Assembly: GCF_009828855.1 (NCBI RefSeq)
Contig: NZ_WUAG01000002.1
Location: 62,001-126,000 of the forward strand
From: Psychromonas sp. L1A2
GTDB taxonomy: Bacteria > Pseudomonadota > Gammaproteobacteria > Enterobacterales > Psychromonadaceae
Reading direction: 5' to 3'
Length of the DNA: 64,000 nt
The translations under genes and the position numbers were made by a program. How positions within the stretch are numbered: position 1 is the first letter of the stretch; each line of letters starts with the position of its first letter. The notes beneath the pieces are model-generated. The model worked only from the letters and a program-made list of their open reading frames with translations, had not been told where the DNA came from and did not search any database. Below are positions 21,595-30,144 of the stretch, piece after piece.

Positions 21595-22242
21595 ATGAAA
21601 ATTAATGACTGTACTGCAATAGGTTTTTTAGGTGGGACATTTGATCCGATCCATTTTGGCCACTTACGCCCTGCATTAGAGATTCAACAAGCACTGAATT
21701 TACAGTCATTATATTTACTGCCAAATTATATCGCGCCGCATAAAGAAAAAAGCTTAGCTAATACGCAGCAACGCATTGATATGGTTAAGCTCGCTATTCA
21801 AGAAACACCAGAGTTACAACTCAATACTCAAGAATTACTCCGATCTACTCCCAGTTATACTATTGATACATTAAAGTTATTACGACAGCAATATCCAGAG
21901 ACGCCAATCTGCTTTATTATGGGCATGGATTCATTAATTAATTTTGATAGTTGGTATCAATATCAAGAGATATTAGATTATTGTCATATAGTCGTTAGCC
22001 ACAGACCTGGTTGGGATCCAACGTTTAATGAAGTTGTGAGTGCGCTTTTAACTAAACATCAAATACAAAACCCTGCGCTATTACATAGCGCTTTAGCAGG
22101 GCATATCTATTTTCAAAGTACCAGTCAATTAGCTATTTCATCTTCCCACATTCGCGATTTATTAGCAGCAAAGCGAAGTATTAACTTTTTAACCCCGCAA
22201 TCTGTTTGCACTTACATAAAGGAACAACACTGTTATACCTGA
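21595..22242 (+). CDS. nadD: Nicotinate-nucleotide adenylyltransferase
   Basis: Converts nicotinate mononucleotide and ATP to deamido-NAD in NAD synthesis. 215 aa, normal length. The nucleotidyltransferase motif is GGTFDPIHFGHLRPA near the N-terminus. LPNYIAPHK and FIMGMDSLINFDSW are the substrate blocks, and the C-terminal ISSSHIRDLL matches the ISxTxxR motif. AAAGGAAGTAG lies before the ATG. In many relatives rsfS and rlmH follow; here ggt follows instead. Confidence 0.97.
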   Translation: MKINDCTAIGFLGGTFDPIHFGHLRPALEIQQALNLQSLYLLPNYIAPHKEKSLANTQQRIDMVKLAIQETPELQLNTQELLRSTPSYTIDTLKLLRQQYPETPICFIMGMDSLINFDSWYQYQEILDYCHIVVSHRPGWDPTFNEVVSALLTKHQIQNPALLHSALAGHIYFQSTSQLAISSSHIRDLLAAKRSINFLTPQSVCTYIKEQHCYT

Positions 22243-22314
22243 CTTAAAAATGATAATAATCATCATAAGAATAACAATAAATGGAAACTTTACTTTTAAA
22301 TAAGGAACATCACT

Positions 22315-24081
22315 ATGTTAGCTCTCATTAAAAATCGAATGTCTCATCCACTCAAGCTCGCTGTTTTATCCTTTTCGCTATTATCCATTACCCCAACTAC
22401 ATTTGCGGCAACCACCCCAACAGCACCACAGACAGCAATCTATAGTCAAATGGCGATACATCATCCTGTATGGGCGAAAAGTGGCATGGTTGCTTCACAG
22501 GAAGCTATTGCAACTAAAATTGGGTTAGATATTTTAAAGCAAGGCGGTAATGCTATTGATGCAGCAGTAGCCGTTGGATATGCATTAGCCGTAACACTGC
22601 CAAGAGCCGGTAATCTAGGTGGTGGTGGTTTTATGTTGGTGTACCTTGCAGACAAAAAACAAGTAGTTGCCATTGATTATAGAGAAAAAGCACCTGCTCA
22701 AGCTTCTCGTGATATGTACCTTGATGAAAACGGCGAAGTAGTTCCTAATTTATCAACTTTTCATGGTTTAGCTATCGGTACCCCCGGCACGGTAATGGGT
22801 CTAGAACATGCACGAAAAACATTCGGTACGATGTCTAGAGAACAGTTAATAGCGCCTTCTATTAAATTAGCAAAAGAAGGTATTGTGGTCACAGCGGATT
22901 TATCTAACTCACTAAATGCGCTAAAAGAGCGTTTAAGTAAGTGGCCTAATACACGTGAAATTTTCTATAAAGAAGATGGTTCCAACTATCAACCTGGCGA
23001 TATTCTTAAACAAAAGGATTTGGCGAAGACATTATCAATCATCAGTAAAGAAGGTGAAAAAGGCTTTTACCAAGGTGAGATTGCCAAAGCAATTGCAACT
23101 AGTATCCAAGAAGCAAATGGTGTGGTTTCTGAAAAAGACCTTGAAAATTATAACGTAGTTGAACGTGAAGCGATTCAAGGAACTTACCGAGGTTATGAAG
23201 TATTTTCTATGCCACCACCGTCTTCAGGAGGTGTACACATAGTGCAAATACTGAATATGCTTGAAAACTATGATTTAGCTGCAATGGGTCATAATAGCGC
23301 ACAACATATCCATACTATGGTTGAGAGTATGCGCCGAGCTTATGCAGATCGTAGCTTACATTTAGGTGATAGTGACTTTGTAAGCGTCCCTGTAAAAACA
23401 CTCACCAGTAAAAAATATGCAAAGCAACTAGTGGCAACCATTGACCCTAATAAAGCGACTTCAAGTAAAGATATTCAACCTGATGCTGACTTGCCTTATG
23501 AAAGTGACCAAACAACACACTTTAGTGTCGTTGATAAATGGGGCAATGCCGCAACCAACACTTATACATTGAATTACAGTTATGGCTCAGGGATTGTTGC
23601 GAAAGGAACGGGTGTTCTGCTAAACAATGAAATGGATGACTTTTCATCTAAGCCTGGCCATGCAAACGGTTACGGATTAATTGGTGGAGAAGCTAATTCA
23701 ATTGCACCAGGTAAACGCCCTCTTAGTTCGATGAGCCCAACTGTTATCTTAAAAGACAATGCATTGTTTATGGTGACAGGGACTCCTGGAGGCTCTCGTA
23801 TTATCACGACAACGCTGCAAGTGATTTCTAATGTGATTGATTATGATATGAATATTGCTGAAGCAACATCAGCACCACGTATTCATCATCAGTGGTTACC
23901 TGACTATATTCGTATTGAATCTGGTTTAAGTGCAGATACGATCAAACTATTGGAAGAAAAAGGGCACCAATTAAAAGTACAGTCAACGATGGGTAGCACA
24001 CAAACGATTATGAAGTCCGATGTTGGCTTATATGGCGCCTCTGATCCACGTACTCCATCTTCATTAAGTGCTGGTTACTAG
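22315..24081 (+). CDS. ggt: Gamma-glutamyltransferase
   Basis: Periplasmic Ntn-hydrolase that cleaves glutathione and gamma-glutamyl compounds and transfers the gamma-glutamyl group. 588 aa. The signal peptide is in the first ~30 residues (LAVLSFSLLSITPTTFA). The precursor self-cleaves before the Thr of SDQ/TTHFSVVD, which becomes the catalytic N-terminal Thr of the small subunit. Other marks are GNLGGGGFML, the substrate Arg in DYREKAPA, RPLSSMSPT and TGTPGGSRIITT. TAAGGAAC precedes the ATG. It is 72 bp after nadD and may have its own promoter. A bidirectional terminator follows. Confidence 0.97.
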   Translation: MLALIKNRMSHPLKLAVLSFSLLSITPTTFAATTPTAPQTAIYSQMAIHHPVWAKSGMVASQEAIATKIGLDILKQGGNAIDAAVAVGYALAVTLPRAGNLGGGGFMLVYLADKKQVVAIDYREKAPAQASRDMYLDENGEVVPNLSTFHGLAIGTPGTVMGLEHARKTFGTMSREQLIAPSIKLAKEGIVVTADLSNSLNALKERLSKWPNTREIFYKEDGSNYQPGDILKQKDLAKTLSIISKEGEKGFYQGEIAKAIATSIQEANGVVSEKDLENYNVVEREAIQGTYRGYEVFSMPPPSSGGVHIVQILNMLENYDLAAMGHNSAQHIHTMVESMRRAYADRSLHLGDSDFVSVPVKTLTSKKYAKQLVATIDPNKATSSKDIQPDADLPYESDQTTHFSVVDKWGNAATNTYTLNYSYGSGIVAKGTGVLLNNEMDDFSSKPGHANGYGLIGGEANSIAPGKRPLSSMSPTVILKDNALFMVTGTPGGSRIITTTLQVISNVIDYDMNIAEATSAPRIHHQWLPDYIRIESGLSADTIKLLEEKGHQLKVQSTMGSTQTIMKSDVGLYGASDPRTPSSLSAGY

Positions 24082-24135
24082 GAACATTAACGAAAGAGCA
24101 TTAAACAGCTTTTAAATGAGTATATTAATGAAATA

Positions 24136-24186
24136 AGGTTACCTGTTGATTAATGCTTTCTTAAGCGACAGGTAAACCTTATTTTT
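24136..24186. terminator. Bidirectional terminator between ggt and a PilZ gene
   Basis: AAGGTTACCTGT (24136-24147) pairs with ACAGGTAAACCTT (24168-24180) with one bulge, followed by TATTTTT on the plus strand. It overlaps the stop codon of the convergent PilZ gene. Confidence 0.75.
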
Positions 24187-24862
24187 GTAAATGATGTAAC
24201 AACAACTCTTGAATACTCGCTTTAGCTTCCGTTTCAGGGGTCATAAACACAAGACCACATTGCACTTCATCATTAACGCCTAAGTTATTTATATTTTTCA
24301 ACGCCACTGAAAGACAAATCTTTTTATTTTCTTCTTCAAGATCAATACACAGTTCATAGATAGTGCCTACGCTTAAACTCTTTTCTTTTTTACTGACAAA
24401 AGCACACCCTTGAATAGATAAATCAATCAGCACACCATGCGCTAGAACAGCCTTCGTTTCTGAATCAACCATTGAAGCTTCAACACTCACATCAACTCGT
24501 CGATGTTGTCGTAATGCAGCTGATTCAATCGTTTTCGGATAATCTAAAACTAACCAACGTCCCATGATCGTCATAATTTTTTGTATTGAAGATCGAAAAG
24601 CAACAACGCTTGCTTGTTGTTGATCATTATTCATAAAACGCACAATGACATCATTAGTTTCTTTAATATGCGGTAATGCTTTGATCCAATTTGCATCATT
24701 TCCAAAAGCTAAAATCACTGACATATTAGGATCAACACCAATTAAACGTGTTTTCAGACGAATTGGCTTAGTCGCGGTAATAATTTGTAAATGTATGATT
24801 TCACCGCAATTGACTTGATTTAAACGAGTAAGCTCTCGATTATCTATCTTTGACACTTCCAT
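24179..24862 (-). CDS. YcgR-like PilZ-domain protein
   Basis: A 227-aa c-di-GMP effector with a YcgR-like N-terminal domain (~15-105; NCGEIIHLQIITATKPIRLK) and a PilZ domain (~115-220). The PilZ ligand motifs are clear: RQHRRVDVSVEA gives RxxxR, and DLSIQGCAFVS gives DxSxxG. In flagellated relatives, YcgR-type proteins slow the motor at high c-di-GMP. No flagellar gene is in the window, so the target is unknown. It is convergent with ggt. Confidence 0.85.
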   Translation of the reverse strand: MEVSKIDNRELTRLNQVNCGEIIHLQIITATKPIRLKTRLIGVDPNMSVILAFGNDANWIKALPHIKETNDVIVRFMNNDQQQASVVAFRSSIQKIMTIMGRWLVLDYPKTIESAALRQHRRVDVSVEASMVDSETKAVLAHGVLIDLSIQGCAFVSKKEKSLSVGTIYELCIDLEEENKKICLSVALKNINNLGVNDEVQCGLVFMTPETEAKASIQELLLHHLQK

Positions 24863-25430
24863 CTCTCCAACTTCTCTTTATACGCCAGTGATATACGATG
24901 ACTTATTAATAAAATGATATGGCTTAAATAAGATAAGTTCTAATAATTTAACCGTTATAAAATACACATATGTACTTGAAACTAAATAACCTAGTGAATA
25001 GATAGGCAATTACTTAATACAGCATAACTAAACATTTAATAAGCTCTTAATATAGTATAAAAAGTGGAGATTGTATTTATGATTATTTCATTACAGGAAA
25101 AGGTTATTAAGATTAACACAGAATAAAATGCCGGTACGATACAACTATTTGCATCGATTACTTGATTAAACAGTTGAATAACGTTGATCTAATCCCCATT
25201 AGAGTGAATACTTTTCAATAACCCCAATCCCCAATATAGTGGCTCTTTCAAACTAACCATAACCATTTTATGATTTCAAACAAATCAGTCATTTGATTAT
25301 CGAAATGCAGCTAAAAAATAAGCAACACATAATGGTAGTTTGCTCACAATCTAATTAGTAAGATCTTCGGGTAGTTATAGATATCTCGATCAGTTATGAT
25401 CCTAATTAAAGTAACTAAATGAGAGAAACC
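24863..25430. other. Spacer without a recognisable gene
   Basis: 568 bp, very AT-rich, between the PilZ gene and the small acidic gene that starts at 25431. I see no RNA gene, no repeat copy and no convincing reading frame. It probably holds the promoters for both flanking genes. Confidence 0.5.
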
Positions 25431-25742
25431 ATGACTCAACCTATTATCACTAAAAAACAAGTTGTTGATACCCTGACACTTTGGCATCAAAAGAAAATTG
25501 ATAACGCACAATTACAAGATTGGATGGTGACACACTTTGATCCACCTGAAACATTAATTGGAGAAGATGAAGAAGAGCTCGTCCAAGAAGCAATGCATAT
25601 TATTATGAATGAATATGAGTTAGCTAAACTAGATAAGTTTAAAGAAGAAGGTTACGAGTTTGCGATGAAGTTTTTGGCCTGTACAGAAGAAGACTTTGTA
25701 CAATTAAGACATCAATTTATCCACAAAAGCTTTAGTGATTAA
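25431..25742 (+). CDS. Small acidic protein of unknown function
   Basis: 103 aa from the ATG at 25431 (MTQPIITKKQVVDTLTLWHQ). That start has GAGAGAAACC just upstream and is preferred over the ATG at 25419. The protein is soluble, helical and acidic, with the run IGEDEEELVQEAMHIIMNEY and two aromatic-rich stretches (DWMVTHFDPPE; VQLRHQFIHKSF). I do not recognise the family. It has its own ~570-bp upstream region, so it is likely monocistronic. Confidence 0.7.
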   Translation: MTQPIITKKQVVDTLTLWHQKKIDNAQLQDWMVTHFDPPETLIGEDEEELVQEAMHIIMNEYELAKLDKFKEEGYEFAMKFLACTEEDFVQLRHQFIHKSFSD

Positions 25743-25893
25743 ACCATATTAAAGTATCGATAATTATCACATAACCATTTATATAATAAGTTGTTATATA
25801 GTCAGTTACTATATAGTCAGTTGTTTTATACTCATTATAGTTATTTAGTTATGTGAATAAGCTACAAGCGTTAAATACAAAGCCATGGAAGGT

Positions 25894-26298
25894 TTATAAG
25901 CTTTTAGACATTCTATAATAGGCAATATCACTTTTATAAAATAACTCCCCCATTTTATCAAAACCAAAGCGTTGATAGAAACCTAAAGCTGATTCTCTTG
26001 CATCAAACCATAAGTAGTTAATGCCCTGCTGCTTTAAGTTATCAATAAGATAATTAATCATAAAAGATCCAACTCCTTTGCTTTGAAATGCACTAAGAGT
26101 CGCGAATTTTCTTAATCTTGCAGTATTATTGTCAATATAAAGAGAGGCAACACAAACTATCTGTTGACTACCCATCACTGCAAAATGTAAAGCTTGTTCG
26201 TCGCCTTCCACCCTACAGAATTCAGGGGGCTTATGTGGCCATAACACTTGATGACGAACCGAGATGGTGTCTTGCCATTTAATTGCTACTACTTTCAA
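25894..26298 (-). CDS. GNAT-family N-acetyltransferase
   Basis: 134-aa single-domain acetyltransferase. The acetyl-CoA motif is FQSKGVGSFMINYLIDNL (Q-x-x-G-x-G), followed by the strand NYLWFDARESALGFYQRFGF typical of GNAT C-termini. The N-terminus (VAIKWQDTISVRHQVLWPHK) resembles small GNATs of unknown substrate. It is the first of two closely spaced minus-strand genes but 74 bp from the DUF2007 gene, so co-transcription is possible. Confidence 0.85.
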   Translation of the reverse strand: MKVVAIKWQDTISVRHQVLWPHKPPEFCRVEGDEQALHFAVMGSQQIVCVASLYIDNNTARLRKFATLSAFQSKGVGSFMINYLIDNLKQQGINYLWFDARESALGFYQRFGFDKMGELFYKSDIAYYRMSKSL

Positions 26299-26372
26299 AA
26301 TAAACCTATTCTGCTATTTTAGTATAATGTTTCTGATTATTTAGCATTCATTACAACGACTAGATTAAGAAA

Positions 26373-26681
26373 TTACGGCGCTTCATTATTACAATTCCAG
26401 CAGACTTCAAAAGCAGGATCATTTTTCTCATTGCAGTTAGCACAAACCCAATCAGCTATATTTTTTGATTGTTGAGATTGTTTTACAATGGCAGTAGCCG
26501 CTTCTAAATCATTATCATCAAAAACCCAAACCTCAGGCCAACAATCAAAAGCAGACATTTCACCCATCGCACCTTGCGAAAACTCATTTTTAATAAACAC
26601 TTTGATGTTTTGTGCTTCAATTAGATTCTTTATGTTCCCGACAATAAAATGATTTTCATGTGTATAAACTAGTTTCATCAT
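26373..26681 (-). CDS. DUF2007-type protein with a C-terminal zinc ribbon
   Basis: 102 aa (second ATG MKLVYTHEN is also possible, one codon in). Residues 1-65 resemble the putative signal-transducing DUF2007 domain (NIKNLIEAQNIKVFIKNE...WPEVWVFDDND). Residues ~79-98 form a zinc ribbon with CxxC...CxxC (VCANCNEKNDPAFEVCWNCN). The role is unknown; similar proteins occur as stand-alone small adaptors. Confidence 0.75.
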   Translation of the reverse strand: MMKLVYTHENHFIVGNIKNLIEAQNIKVFIKNEFSQGAMGEMSAFDCWPEVWVFDDNDLEAATAIVKQSQQSKNIADWVCANCNEKNDPAFEVCWNCNNEAP

Positions 26682-26705
26682 TACCTTCCGATTATTTATT
26701 GATTA

Positions 26706-26927
26706 ATACCAATCACAATAAATAGCATATCTATTTTACTGGTTAAAACAGCCCTCTTCTTCGTTGTAAATTTCGTAAAGGGAGTAGCCATTAAAGCATT
26801 AACATTTTTTGGTGAATTCTCCGATAGATGATTAACGAAGTTAATCTTCGAAAGGCTCAATTTTCGCCTTGAGTTGAACTATTTTTCCAGCGCAAAATGT
26901 AGATAACATATTTAATGTAATCGGTAT
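26706..26927. mobile_element. MITE-like element, family B, copy B1
   Basis: 222 bp with imperfect terminal repeats: ATACCAATCACAATAA at the left, and ATACCGATTACATTAA when the right end is read on the minus strand. The centre holds a near-perfect hairpin (GATTAACGAAGTTAATC). A full copy is at 61901-62122, with decayed copies at 15735-15932 and 62951-63018. No coding capacity is seen. It resembles family A in its ATACCAA termini and CCAGCGCAAA-like interior, so the two families may be related. Confidence 0.75.
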
Positions 26928-27220
26928 AACAGCCCAACACTTTATATCTGCACATATTATTTAGGCGATACTCTGAACTATGTTTTAACTATGTTCTAAC
27001 TACTTTCTAACTATTTTTTTAATTTCGGTTTTTGGCTTCGATTCAGATAATAAGGTGACATTAATAAAAATGATGCTTTAAAAATGAACAAAAATTTAAT
27101 ATCTCAGTGTTAACTTTTAACGATAAAGAAATGCTTAACTTGATGATGTATAAACCATCAAGTTATTAATTGCTCTTAATCTTCAAAAACTAATGGTGAA
27201 AAAGTAAGTTTAAGAAAAAG

Positions 27221-27697
27221 TTAATCTACAAAGATTTCCATTTCTTCACCAATTTTCTTACGCATTTCCATTAGTTTCATTGCTGTATCATGTTGTTTAA
27301 TATCAGCTTCTGATTCAGGGATCCATTGTGGCACTAACTCTGATTGACCATTTTGATCGACTGCAACCATGATAACGATACAATGTGTTGTGGTGCGTTT
27401 ATTAAGCGACTTAGGGTCACAAGCATTTACCTCTAAAGCAATATGCATTGATGATTTTCCGGTATAAATAACTTTTGCGAGTACTTCTACCAAGCTGCCC
27501 ACATGAATAGGTGCAACAAAACGTATACCACCAGCATAAGCGGTTACACAATAACGACCACTCCAACCAGCTGCACAAGCATAGGCTGCAAGATCTATCC
27601 ATTTCATCACAGCGCCGCCGTGAACTTTCCCGCCAAAATTTACATCTTGAGTTTCAGCTAAAAATCTCAGGGTTATATCACGTTGCGGTTTTTTCAT
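27221..27697 (-). CDS. Acyl-CoA thioesterase (hotdog fold)
   Basis: 158-aa hotdog thioesterase of the YciA/BACH type, which hydrolyses acyl-CoA esters in the cytoplasm. DVNFGGKVHGGAVMKWID is the catalytic block, with the Asn and the Asp on the central helix. GGIRFVAPIHVGSLVEVLAKV and GKSSMHIALEVNACDP complete the fold. The C-terminal tail (ALKLMEMRKKIGEE-like) is helical. It stands alone between MITE copy B1 and the signalling operon. Confidence 0.88.
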   Translation of the reverse strand: MKKPQRDITLRFLAETQDVNFGGKVHGGAVMKWIDLAAYACAAGWSGRYCVTAYAGGIRFVAPIHVGSLVEVLAKVIYTGKSSMHIALEVNACDPKSLNKRTTTHCIVIMVAVDQNGQSELVPQWIPESEADIKQHDTAMKLMEMRKKIGEEMEIFVD

Positions 27698-28023
27698 ATT
27701 AGTTCTCTAAATTCAGTATGGTTAGTAAATTTATCTGCTTAACAGTGAGTTAGCAAATAATTATTTATTTCGTTAAAGGGGAATTAGTAATATATGACAA
27801 CAGATAATGTCGAATTATAAGCTCAAGTTAATAGAGTCAAAAGCAATCACTAAGCTCATAGGTAGAGTAATCTAAACAAATTTAACAGTTAATAATGGAT
27901 AGAAAACAAACAATAATAAAACAATTTACGATTAGACTTGTTTAAAAATCCGATATTAATCAATGGGTTTATCATATAGATATTCAATAAAAATATATCT
28001 ACAACCGTCTATTTCCGCTTAAA
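27698..28023. other. Spacer without a recognisable gene
   Basis: 326 bp of AT-rich DNA between the thioesterase gene and the end of the signalling operon. No hairpin with a T tract is obvious at the operon end. No repeat or RNA gene was seen. Confidence 0.5.
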
Positions 28024-30099
28024 CTACCACTTTTTATTTTCTATTAAATGTTCTATTTCAGTATATGTCACTGGTTTAGAATAATAATATCCTTGTATAA
28101 TGTCACAATCATTATCACGCAAATAAATCAGCTGCTCAATGGTTTCAACCCCTTCAGCAACCACTTGTAATTCAAGATTTTTAGCTAAACTGATAATGGA
28201 TTTAATCATTGCGGTATCTTGTTTGTTATTTGGAATATGATCAATGAAAGATTTATCAATCTTTAATATTGATATTGGCATACTTTTTAATTGTGATAAT
28301 GAAGAATAACCAGTACCAAAATCATCAATCGATAATCTGATGCCGATATCAGTTAAATCTGTCAGGGTTTCTTTAATTGTATTTTCTTGGTTTGTTGGTA
28401 TTAAATGTTCTTCAGTAATTTCCATTTCTAATTGACTAGCGTCCACATCAGCATTTTGTAAAGCTTCGACAACGAACTTGGTAAACCCTTTGCTGTATAG
28501 CTGTCGGCTAGAGACGTTAACCGCAATGGATAAATGCCCACAAGCCGTATTCTGCCATGCTTTTAATTGACGAATAGCTTCTTCAATGACCCATTTCCCT
28601 AACGCAATAATAAGGCCAGATTCTTCTGCAATGGGTATAAATTCAGAAGGATAAACTGGCGAATCGTTTTTTACTGGTAAACGAATAAGAGCTTCTACAC
28701 CTGATATTAACTCAGTATTACTGCATACCTTTGGTTGATATAAAAGAATGAAATCATCCTTCTCAATAGCCTCTCGTAATTGATTTTCTATAGACCAACG
28801 TTTAGCAGTACTTTCTGTTAAATCATTAGAGTAAAAATAGACATTATCTTGTTCTAGTTTTTTAGCCTGGTACATTGCTGCATCAGCATTTCTTAATAAT
28901 TCACTTATTTCTCTGCCATTATCAGGATAAATACTGATCCCAACACTCGAACCAATATGAAGATATTCATCATTAATGAAAAATGGATCTTCAAATAGTT
29001 TTTGAAAACGTTTAATAAATGGCGGTATTTGTTCTAAATCATCGATTGAGTCGAGCAGTATCGCAAACTCATCTCCACCAAAACGCGCCACGATATCGAA
29101 TTTACGTATAACGGTACTGAAACGTAATGCCACTTCTTGTAATAATAGGTCCCCAACTTCATGACCAAGCGAGTCATTGACCTGTTTAAAACGGTTTAAA
29201 TCAATAAACAATAGTGCGACTTTACGCTTGAGTCGATCAGCTCTTTGTATTGCACCCTCTAATCTTTTATTAAATAACACCCTATTAGGAAGGTTAGTTA
29301 ACGCATCGTGATGGGCAATATGTACCAGCTTTTTCTGGGATTCTTTAAGTTCACTAATGTCTTGCATAATGCCTGAAATAATCGGTATTGCAGCTTTATT
29401 ATCTTCTAACAACTTACCTTGCAGTTTTAAATGTAAATACGCATCCGTTGGCAACTTAATTCTTATATCTAAATTAAATGCTAAACCATCATTAAAGGCC
29501 TGTAATAATACATTTTTGATATGAAACTTTTCAGAAGGATGAATCAAATCAAGTAAAAACTCTTTGCCGTTCTCAAACTTATAAGATGATAAAGAAAGCA
29601 TTTTAGAAAGCTGTTTAGACAACAATAAATGCCCTTTATTACCTTCTAGTTCCCAGTAGCCTAATCGTGCAATCTTTTGAGCATGCTCAAGTCGAGATTC
29701 ACTTTTCTTTAATGATTTAAAATAATGACTATTACGTAAAATATAACGCAAGTGGTGTCCAAACAAAGACCAATTAATGGGTTTAATAATGAAGTCAGTA
29801 GCCCCTAAACGATAAGCATATTCGATAGATTTTGTATCATCCATACCAGTAATCATAATGATTGGCACTCTTTGCCCCTCTTCTGATTCACGAATTAACT
29901 GGCATACTTCAAAGCCATTTAATTTAGGTAGATCAACATCTAATAAAACCAAGTCTGGCGTATGCTGATTAAATAAAATAATACCTTCAGCCCCATCTTT
30001 AGCCTCAACGACATCAAAAAGGTCCGGTGATAAGACTTGATTAATTAATAGTCGAGTCATTTCATCGTCATCTATCACTAATATTAATTTCTTATTCAT
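28024..30099 (-). CDS. Response regulator with REC-PAS-GGDEF-EAL domains
   Basis: 691 aa. REC domain (1-120) has the acidic pocket Asp10-12 and phospho-acceptor Asp54 in LVLLDVDLPKLNG. A PAS domain spans ~135-255 (ending ISGIMQDISELKES). GGDEF (~260-425) is intact (RFGGDEFAIL) and is preceded by an RxxD inhibitory site (RKFD). EAL (~435-690) keeps GVEALIRLP, EITEEH, DDFGTGYSSL and KIDKSFI, so both c-di-GMP synthesis and breakdown are possible. It is the last gene of the receptor-YfiR-kinase operon, 45 bp after the kinase, and is the likely phosphorelay output. Confidence 0.93.
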   Translation of the reverse strand: MNKKLILVIDDDEMTRLLINQVLSPDLFDVVEAKDGAEGIILFNQHTPDLVLLDVDLPKLNGFEVCQLIRESEEGQRVPIIMITGMDDTKSIEYAYRLGATDFIIKPINWSLFGHHLRYILRNSHYFKSLKKSESRLEHAQKIARLGYWELEGNKGHLLLSKQLSKMLSLSSYKFENGKEFLLDLIHPSEKFHIKNVLLQAFNDGLAFNLDIRIKLPTDAYLHLKLQGKLLEDNKAAIPIISGIMQDISELKESQKKLVHIAHHDALTNLPNRVLFNKRLEGAIQRADRLKRKVALLFIDLNRFKQVNDSLGHEVGDLLLQEVALRFSTVIRKFDIVARFGGDEFAILLDSIDDLEQIPPFIKRFQKLFEDPFFINDEYLHIGSSVGISIYPDNGREISELLRNADAAMYQAKKLEQDNVYFYSNDLTESTAKRWSIENQLREAIEKDDFILLYQPKVCSNTELISGVEALIRLPVKNDSPVYPSEFIPIAEESGLIIALGKWVIEEAIRQLKAWQNTACGHLSIAVNVSSRQLYSKGFTKFVVEALQNADVDASQLEMEITEEHLIPTNQENTIKETLTDLTDIGIRLSIDDFGTGYSSLSQLKSMPISILKIDKSFIDHIPNNKQDTAMIKSIISLAKNLELQVVAEGVETIEQLIYLRDNDCDIIQGYYYSKPVTYTEIEHLIENKKW

Positions 30100-30144
30100 A
30101 AAGACCTCAATATCGAGAGTAATATACCGCTATCAACCATTAAA